A stretch of 19,448 bases of DNA, taken from NCBI GenBank assembly GCA_021815535.1, contig JAKAGL010000016.1, forward strand, positions 1 to 19,448. Direction: 5' to 3'. The notes under the pieces are model-generated. The model had not been told where the DNA came from. It did not search any database and saw only the letters and a list, made by a program, of their open reading frames with translations. Source of the stretch: a bacterium. Lineage in GTDB: Bacteria > Nitrospinota_A > UBA7883 > JACRGQ01. Both the position numbers and the translations under genes were made by a program. Of the stretch, positions 14,746 through 19,448 are shown one piece after another (the first letter of the stretch is position 1; the number at the start of each line of letters is the position of its first letter).

Positions 14746-15801
14746 ATGAATGACACCATCGAGATGCGCATTGGCGGCATCGGTACCGCCCTGCCCCCCC
14801 TGTCGCTTACCCAAGCGGAAGTGAAAGCGTTTCTTTCCTCCCGCTTTGGCCGTTCCTTGACCGCCAAAGCGCGGGCCACGCTGGAAAAGGTGATGGATCA
14901 TCCCGGCGTAAGTCGGCGTCACTTCGCTTTAGACGATACCTCCACCCTGCTGAGCGAAGATCACGACACGCGCATGGCGCGCTTTGAACACTGGAGTGTG
15001 GAGCTTTCCGTGCAGGCGGCGCGGAAGGCGATGGCGGCGGCCGGCATCTCTGCCGCCGAGCTTGGCGGCGTGGTGGTGAATACCTGCACCGGGTATCTCT
15101 GCCCGGGCATCGCCACCTACCTTATCGAGCGGCTTGGCCTCCCGCGCTCTGTCCGCGCCTACGATCTGGTGGGAAGCGGCTGCGGCGGGGCGGTGCCCAA
15201 CATTGAAGTCGCCTCCGGCATCCTCCACGCCGTGAAGGGGGGCGCGGTGCTCAGCGTTTCGGTGGAGGTTTGCACCGCCGCTTTCCAGATGGGGAACGAT
15301 CCCAGCCTCATCGTTTCGAACGCGCTGTTCGGCGACGGGGCGGCGGCCGCAATTCTGTGGGCGCGCCCGCGCGGAACGCGCATCGGCGCCAGCGCCTCGG
15401 CCTATCTTCCCCAGGAGCGCAATGCGGTGCGCTTCGAATACCGCAACGGCGGGTTATATAACCGGATATCGCCGCGTCTTCCATCGCTGGTTGCCGCCGC
15501 GTCGGATGAACTGGTGGGGCGCTTGCTCCGGCAGGAAGGGCTTGCCATCGGCGACATCCATCACTGGGCGGTGCATCCCGGCGGGCAGAGGATCATCGAC
15601 GCGGTACGCGATACATTGAAACTGGATGAAGAAGCGATGACCGCCAGCCGCGCGGTGCTGGCGGAGACGGGAAACCTGTCCTCCGCAACGGTGTGGTTCG
15701 TTCTGGAAAAAGTGCTGCCGCAGGCCGCCCCCGGCGAGCGATGCCTCTGCCTGGTCTATGGGGCGGGGATGAGCGTTCACGCCTGCCTGTTGACCGCCTG
15801 A
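14746..15801 (+). CDS. Type III polyketide synthase (chalcone/stilbene synthase-like)
   Basis: Type III PKSs extend an acyl-CoA starter with malonyl-CoA on one active-site cysteine and cyclise the chain to pyrones, resorcinols or phloroglucinols. The 351 residues match the bacterial family in length. The catalytic triad is complete: Cys146 in LVGSGCGGA, His277 in HWAVHPGG and Asn310 in GNLSSATVWFVLEK. Supporting motifs are HPGVSRRHF (52-60), NTCTGYLCPG (112-121), EVCTAAFQ (174-181) and the GFGDGA-like LFGDGAAAAIL (194-204). FabH is the main alternative, but the spacing around Cys, EVC..FQ and GDGAA favour type III PKS. The ATG follows AAGGAAC. It is the last gene of the cluster; no dedicated methyltransferase or monooxygenase of the Srs type is adjacent, leaving the U32 and radical SAM genes as likely tailoring partners. 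Confidence 0.88.
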   Translation: MNDTIEMRIGGIGTALPPLSLTQAEVKAFLSSRFGRSLTAKARATLEKVMDHPGVSRRHFALDDTSTLLSEDHDTRMARFEHWSVELSVQAARKAMAAAGISAAELGGVVVNTCTGYLCPGIATYLIERLGLPRSVRAYDLVGSGCGGAVPNIEVASGILHAVKGGAVLSVSVEVCTAAFQMGNDPSLIVSNALFGDGAAAAILWARPRGTRIGASASAYLPQERNAVRFEYRNGGLYNRISPRLPSLVAAASDELVGRLLRQEGLAIGDIHHWAVHPGGQRIIDAVRDTLKLDEEAMTASRAVLAETGNLSSATVWFVLEKVLPQAAPGERCLCLVYGAGMSVHACLLTA

Positions 15802-15836
15802 CAGCCTGATCAAAGAGCGCTGGTGAATCCATGAAC

Positions 15837-15855
15837 AGCGGCGCCTGCCGCCGCT
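15837..15855. terminator. Hairpin between convergent genes, possible two-way terminator
   Basis: AGCGGCG and CGCCGCT pair exactly around CCTGC in the 57-bp gap between the stops of the polyketide synthase and the diheme cytochrome. The position suits a shared terminator, but neither side has a T-run, so termination may depend on Rho or the hairpin may only stabilise 3' ends. Confidence 0.45.
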
Positions 15856-15858
15856 ACA

Positions 15859-16488
15859 TTACCGCTTTGTCAAACTCATGATAAAGGCGGTCAGGTCGTC
15901 CACTTCCTTTTCGTTAAGGGTGCCTTTCCACGAAGGCATGAAGGCCCCTTTCCCGTCAAGAATGGTTTTCTTAAGGGATTTGCCGTCGGCGGAGGCGGGT
16001 TGCAGGGACGTAAAATCCACCATGTTGATGCCGATGAGGCCCGCCAGCACCCCTTTGCCGTCTCCCGCCTGGCCATGACATGCCACGCAGGCGCTTTTGA
16101 ATAATGCCATCCCGCGCCGGGCATCCCCTTTCGGCAAGGCATTGTTGGATGAAAAAGAGAGTATATACGCCGCAAGGTGCAGCAGGTTTTGTTTGGGCAT
16201 CACCGTGCCCCATTGCGGCATATTGGAGCCGGTTTTCCGGCCGTAACCGGAGATGATATCCGCCAATGCCGCGGCCTTTTTGGATTGCAGGGTCTTTGAT
16301 GTCAGATCCGCCGGTTTCAGGCCAAGTTTTTCCGCCAGCGCGCCTTTGGTTTTGCCGTCTTCGCCGTGGCACAATTCGCAATAGGAAATGTAAAGGTGTT
16401 TCCCTATCCGGGCATCGGTATGTTCATCCCCCCGCGCCGGATGGGCCGTCAACAGGATCGCGGACAACAGCAATAAAACGCCTTTCAT
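15859..16488 (-). CDS. Periplasmic diheme cytochrome c at the end of the ACIII operon
   Basis: This 209-residue exported protein has two class-I cytochrome c domains in tandem. A signal peptide (1-20, MKGVLLLLSAILLTAHPARG) precedes CELCH (37-41), with a probable Met90 ligand in NMPQWG. CVACH (134-138) follows with Met184 in FMPSWKG. Both haems therefore look His/Met-ligated and of fairly high potential. A strong AAGGAGAAAGGT leads to the ATG, 27 bp behind actE. It occupies the place where many ACIII operons carry actF (a second NrfD-like membrane subunit), and is likely to be the electron acceptor of the complex or a carrier to a terminal oxidase. That role is inferred from context; the sequence shows only a diheme c-type protein. 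Confidence 0.9.
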   Translation of the reverse strand: MKGVLLLLSAILLTAHPARGDEHTDARIGKHLYISYCELCHGEDGKTKGALAEKLGLKPADLTSKTLQSKKAAALADIISGYGRKTGSNMPQWGTVMPKQNLLHLAAYILSFSSNNALPKGDARRGMALFKSACVACHGQAGDGKGVLAGLIGINMVDFTSLQPASADGKSLKKTILDGKGAFMPSWKGTLNEKEVDDLTAFIMSLTKR

Positions 16489-16515
16489 ACCTTTCTCCTT
16501 ACCACTTACGTTTAT

Positions 16516-16995
16516 TTATTTCCGTTGCAGCGACCGGACATACGCCGTTACGTCCCACGCCTCGTTATCGTCCAGCTCGTTTCTGTATTTTGGCATCGTG
16601 GTATCGCTTGCCACGATCTTCACGAAGATTTCGCCGTCGGTAAGCTCCTTGGTGGCGTCCCGCGTAAGATCAAACGGGGGAATATCCATTTTTTGCGCGA
16701 TCTTTGTTTCCGCTTTTCCATTCAGCCCGTGGCAGGGCGAGCAGTAAATGTTGTAAAGCGGTTGGCCGCGCGAAACGGCCTCCGCCCCAAGAACGGACGG
16801 AGGGGCAAGCGATACCCCGTCAACCGAGCTGTAATCCTTCTTCATTTTGGTTCCCAGAGCCGGGACCGCGCCGGCAGGGGCCGGAATGTTGGCCGCCTTC
16901 TCCACCCGTACCGATATCTGGTCGTGCATATTCCGGTCAACGTTCTCGCACCCGGCGGCGAAAAACAGGATCATAACGAGGAAGACTTTTTTCAA
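16516..16995 (-). CDS. actE: ACIII subunit ActE, monohaem cytochrome c lipoprotein
   Basis: ActE is the membrane-anchored monohaem cytochrome c of alternative complex III, which passes electrons from menaquinol or other quinol to periplasmic acceptors. The 159-residue protein has a lipoprotein signal ending FFAAGC (Cys16 acylated), a haem site CSPCHG (85-90) and a Met134 ligand in DTTMPKYR; the ending WDVTAYVRSLQRK is typical of the family. The start is a TTG at 16995, which overlaps the actD stop as TTGA. GGGAGA at 17004-17009 lies 8 bases ahead, and this start gives the lysines needed by the signal peptide. An ATG seven codons later would remove them. Order and size fit ActE in act operons. 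Confidence 0.85.
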   Translation of the reverse strand: MKKVFLVMILFFAAGCENVDRNMHDQISVRVEKAANIPAPAGAVPALGTKMKKDYSSVDGVSLAPPSVLGAEAVSRGQPLYNIYCSPCHGLNGKAETKIAQKMDIPPFDLTRDATKELTDGEIFVKIVASDTTMPKYRNELDDNEAWDVTAYVRSLQRK

Positions 16996-17510
16996 AAGTC
17001 GTCTCTCCCTTTTTTTATTTTCTTTGCGCCGCGGCTTTTCATTACCGCTTCCACCTTATCCGCCGTTTCATCATCGCGGCACCGCACCAGAAGGCCGATC
17101 TTGCTGCGGCTTATTTCCGTGTCATACGCCAACTCATTCCAGTCGGGAAGATGGCACCACCACAACATGCTGATGAACGTCGCCAGTACCGCGCCCAGAA
17201 GGGCAAATTCGTAACAGATCACCGCCACCGGCGGCACGGAGAATGGGGGCTTTCCCCCGACATTCAGGTTCATCAGCACCTGCGTGCCGCCGGCAAGCGC
17301 CAACGCGGCGATGAATCCTATGACCCCGCCGATAAGGGCATTCCTCCACATCGGAAATTCGAAACGGTCGTGATACAGCGTGCCGTCCGGGTATGGAGCG
17401 ACGGAAAGAAGCTTGATGTCTTCCTGGGTGACCCGCATTTCCTCCAGCGGCCGCACCGTCGTCGCCAATTCATCAACATGTTCGAAAAGGCCGAGAACGG
17501 TGATGCTCAT
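16992..17510 (-). CDS. actD: ACIII subunit ActD (DUF3341 membrane protein)
   Basis: ActD is a two-helix subunit of alternative complex III without its own cofactor, packed against ActC and ActE in known structures. The 172-residue protein has a soluble ferredoxin-like N-terminus (SITVLGLFEHVDELATTVRP, 2-21), HDRFEFPMWRNALIGG leading into helix 1 (57-77), helix 2 (95-119), and a second soluble part with IGLLVRCRDDETADKVEAVM (138-157). The frame is open much further upstream, but that lies inside actC; the ATG at 17510 overlaps the actC TGA as ATGA and begins with the family's usual sequence. The actD stop in turn overlaps the actE TTG, so actC, actD and actE form one translationally coupled chain. 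Confidence 0.92.
   Translation of the reverse strand: MSITVLGLFEHVDELATTVRPLEEMRVTQEDIKLLSVAPYPDGTLYHDRFEFPMWRNALIGGVIGFIAALALAGGTQVLMNLNVGGKPPFSVPPVAVICYEFALLGAVLATFISMLWWCHLPDWNELAYDTEISRSKIGLLVRCRDDETADKVEAVMKSRGAKKIKKGRDDF
17004..17009 (-). promoter_or_regulatory. Shine-Dalgarno deciding the TTG start of actE
   Basis: GGGAGA on the minus strand lies near the end of actD, 8 bases ahead of the TTG at 16995. It favours the TTG over the ATG seven codons later. Confidence 0.6.
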
Positions 17511-18973
17511 CGGCGTTCCTCCACATCGGCATGAACGGATACCATCGTGTTTCCGATCCTTAGGCGGCCGGTCACCAGCTTGCCCTCGCGGATATCGGCC
17601 ACCGTAACCACCGGCAGGAGTTTGGCAAATATCGCGTACAGCAGGAAAAAGTAGGCGAGCGCCCCGGCCCCGATGGAGATCTCTACCCACGAGGGCACGT
17701 AATCGGTCCAGGTATAGGCGTTGTCGCGGTGGGTAAGCACCGGCACGACAATAAGATACCGCTCTATGAACATACCGATGTTGATGAGAATGGTTATGCC
17801 CAATAGCCAAGCGGGACTCGTCCTTACCTTATTGAACGAAAGCCCGATAATGGCGAACACCGTTCCCCCCAGCATGATGATGAGAAGGTGCGGAAACCTC
17901 TCCCACTGGTATTCCCAGATGCGGAATTCTATCGGGTTGTGCGCATACCAGGCGGTTATGAACTCGACAAAATAGAAATAGCTCCAGGTAAGCGCCATCA
18001 CCAGCTCAAGTTTGGCAAGATTGGCCAAGTGCATGATGCGGATAATATCCTCAAGCTCGAACAGCCACCGCAAAATGATCATAAGCGTGATGACCCCCGC
18101 TACGCCGGAGTAAATGGCCCCGACCACGAAATACGGCCCGAAGATGGTGGTATGCCAGCCGGGGGTGATGCTCATGGCAAAATCCCATGAAACGATCGTG
18201 TGGACCGATGGCGCGATAAGCAGCACAAACACCGCGAGGAACATGGATGCCTTTTCGTACACATGCCATTGCCGGTGGGCCCCCCGCCAACCCAGCGCAA
18301 GCACCGTGAGGTATTTTTTCTTCCAGAATTTCGGCGGACACAGATCGCGCGCCAGCGCGATGTCCGGCAGCAGCCCCACATAAAGGAAAATCATGGAAGC
18401 GGACAGGTACACCGAGATCGCAAGCATGTCCCACGCCAGGGGGCTGCGGAAATTCGGCCACAGTTCCCGCTGGTTTGGCAGGGGGAACATGTAATAGATC
18501 CTCCAGATCCGCCCGACGTGTATGAGCGGAAACATCCCCGCAACCATCAGGGAAAATGCCGTCATCGCTTCGGCCCCGCGGAGTATCGGCCTGCGCCAGT
18601 TCGCTTTCGCCAGCCGCAGCAGGCTGGAAACGATGGTGCCGGAATGGCTGAGGCCCACCCAGAATACGAACGAGGAGATATAAAGCCCCCAGAATATGGG
18701 GGGCCGCAAGCCCGTTACCCCCATACCGGTAAAGATCTGGTAGATCCATGCGGCCAACCCCCACGCAACAACGGAGGAAAGCGCCAGCGTAAAAATAAAA
18801 TAGGCGCGGGTGGTGTAAAACATCGGGCTTAACGAATACTGGTTAAGCCACACCTCCGGCATCGAAAGGTCTATCTCGCCGGCCGATTCCAGCCCCTTTT
18901 CGGCGGCTGTCTCGCGCAGTTCTTCAAAACTCGGTAAAGAGTGGTTATCCGGCATCTCTTTGTCGTGCGCCAA
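17507..18973 (-). CDS. actC: ACIII subunit ActC (NrfD/PsrC-like quinol-binding membrane protein)
   Basis: ActC is the main quinol-oxidising membrane subunit of alternative complex III. The 488-residue protein has about ten membrane helices. Family landmarks are MPEVWLNQYSLSPM (38-51), FWVGLSHSGTIVSSLLRL (104-121), FPLIHVGRIWRIYYMFP (148-164) and SWDFAMSITPGWHTTIFGPY (262-281). Further on is YFYFVEFITAWYAHNP (332-347), with the polar and acidic residues expected near quinol and proton sites. The start is a TTG at 18973, three bases after the actB TAA begins; the Shine-Dalgarno AGGAGG lies 7 bases ahead, whereas the ATG six codons later lacks one at normal distance. It sits directly behind actB and is coupled to actD. 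PsrC/NrfD of other complexes is the alternative, excluded by the ActD and ActE neighbours. Confidence 0.93.
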   Translation of the reverse strand: MAHDKEMPDNHSLPSFEELRETAAEKGLESAGEIDLSMPEVWLNQYSLSPMFYTTRAYFIFTLALSSVVAWGLAAWIYQIFTGMGVTGLRPPIFWGLYISSFVFWVGLSHSGTIVSSLLRLAKANWRRPILRGAEAMTAFSLMVAGMFPLIHVGRIWRIYYMFPLPNQRELWPNFRSPLAWDMLAISVYLSASMIFLYVGLLPDIALARDLCPPKFWKKKYLTVLALGWRGAHRQWHVYEKASMFLAVFVLLIAPSVHTIVSWDFAMSITPGWHTTIFGPYFVVGAIYSGVAGVITLMIILRWLFELEDIIRIMHLANLAKLELVMALTWSYFYFVEFITAWYAHNPIEFRIWEYQWERFPHLLIIMLGGTVFAIIGLSFNKVRTSPAWLLGITILINIGMFIERYLIVVPVLTHRDNAYTWTDYVPSWVEISIGAGALAYFFLLYAIFAKLLPVVTVADIREGKLVTGRLRIGNTMVSVHADVEERR

Positions 18974-19448
18974 TTAGCCCCCTCCTTTAAGGTAGATTAC
19001 CGAAGGATCCGTTCCATGCTCCTCCAACAGGCGGAAGCGGCGTTTGCTTGCCGCCAGCTTCGCCACCCGGCTTTCGGGATCATTCAGGTTGCCGAACACT
19101 ATCGCGCCAGTGGGACACGATTGGCCGCACGCGGTGACAACTTCGCCATCCTTCACGGGGCGGCCTTCGTCTTTGGCCCGGTCTTTGGCCCGGCGGATGC
19201 GTTGCATGCAGAAGGTGCCTTTCTCCATGACCCCTTTATCGCGTACCGACAGATCCGGATTCAGCTGTTGCTCCAGCGGTTTTTCCCACGTGGGGTTAAA
19301 CCAGTTGAACTTCCGTACGCCATAGGGGCAGTTGTTGCCGCAGAACCGCACGCCGATGCAACGGTTGTAAACCATCGCGTTCAACCCTTCCGGGTTATGG
19401 TACGTGGCAAAGACCGGGCAGACCGGTTCGCACTGTTCGTTTCCACAC
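18974..19448 (-). CDS. actB: ACIII subunit ActB, C-terminal iron-sulfur part, N-terminus beyond window
   Basis: ActB fuses a cofactor-free molybdopterin-oxidoreductase-like domain to an iron-sulfur domain that carries electrons in alternative complex III. Only the last 157 residues are here and the frame enters from the right edge. They show CGNEQCEPVCP, then NRCIGVRFCGNNCPYGVRKF, and later GTFCMQRIRRA and ACGQSCPTGAIVFGNL. In the second motif the expected middle cysteine is absent (CIGVRFC), which fits the 3Fe-4S site known in ActB rather than damage. The remaining cysteines can hold 4Fe-4S clusters. The C-terminus ends VIYLKGGG, and actC starts directly behind the stop. Whether this organism has a fused ActB or separate ActB1 and ActB2 genes cannot be told from the window. 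Confidence 0.88.
   Translation of the reverse strand, partial: CGNEQCEPVCPVFATYHNPEGLNAMVYNRCIGVRFCGNNCPYGVRKFNWFNPTWEKPLEQQLNPDLSVRDKGVMEKGTFCMQRIRRAKDRAKDEGRPVKDGEVVTACGQSCPTGAIVFGNLNDPESRVAKLAASKRRFRLLEEHGTDPSVIYLKGGG
18981..18986 (-). promoter_or_regulatory. Shine-Dalgarno deciding the TTG start of actC
   Basis: AGGAGG on the minus strand lies inside the last codons of actB, 7 bases ahead of the TTG at 18973. It is the best ribosome-binding site in the right part of the window and supports the non-ATG start. Confidence 0.75.

Noticed and set aside
14746..15801. Annotation as FabH (3-oxoacyl-ACP synthase III)
   Set aside because: It shares the thiolase fold and triad, but EVC..FQ, LFGDGAAA, HPGG and NLSSA at these spacings fit type III PKSs better.
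17511..17810. Upstream extension of the actD frame by about 100 residues
   Set aside because: It lies inside actC in another frame, and the ATG at 17510 in an ATGA overlap gives the standard ActD N-terminus.

Overview
The window is compact, GC-rich (about 60% by eye) bacterial chromosome. It carries no insertion sequences, tRNA or rRNA genes or CRISPR arrays that I can see. The content points to a Gram-negative bacterium: SPOR-domain envelope protein, lipoprotein and periplasmic c-type cytochromes, alternative complex III (ACIII), RND-type lipid exporter and periplasmic YceI. The species cannot be named from sequence alone. An uncultivated Nitrospinota/Nitrospirota or former-deltaproteobacterial lineage would fit, at low confidence.

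Left part, minus strand (1-4639): argS is followed 33 bp later by a SPOR-domain membrane protein. After a 98-bp gap come smpB, bioH and bioC, each pair joined by a 4-base ATGA overlap. bioC runs off the left edge. bioH and bioC are the pair that makes pimeloyl-ACP for biotin.

Middle, plus strand (4823-7563): a divergent operon begins with an unrecognised six-helix membrane protein. It continues with birA (biotin-protein ligase without a DNA-binding domain), coaX (type III pantothenate kinase) and a LOG-family phosphoribohydrolase. The argS-divergent gap (4640-4822) holds a perfect 8+4+8 inverted repeat and a promoter-like pair of boxes.

Plus strand, 7821-15801: a tightly spaced six-gene cluster follows a 257-bp leader. 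In order it encodes a B12-binding-type radical SAM protein, an RND/MMPL exporter, an exported YceI lipid-binding protein, a peptidase-U32-family protein with UbiU/UbiV-like cysteines, a second B12-binding-type radical SAM protein and a type III polyketide synthase with a complete Cys-His-Asn triad. This is the most interesting part of the window. I read it as an unassigned lipid or alkyl-aromatic pathway: the synthase builds a polyketide ring on an acyl starter, the U32 and radical SAM enzymes modify it (possibly including oxygen-independent hydroxylation), and the RND protein and YceI move the product through the envelope. The product is unknown.

Right part, minus strand (15859-19448): part of an ACIII operon, read from the right edge as actB (3' end only), actC, actD, actE and a diheme cytochrome c. 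The diheme cytochrome sits where actF is often found. The cluster and the ACIII operon converge on a small hairpin at 15837-15855.
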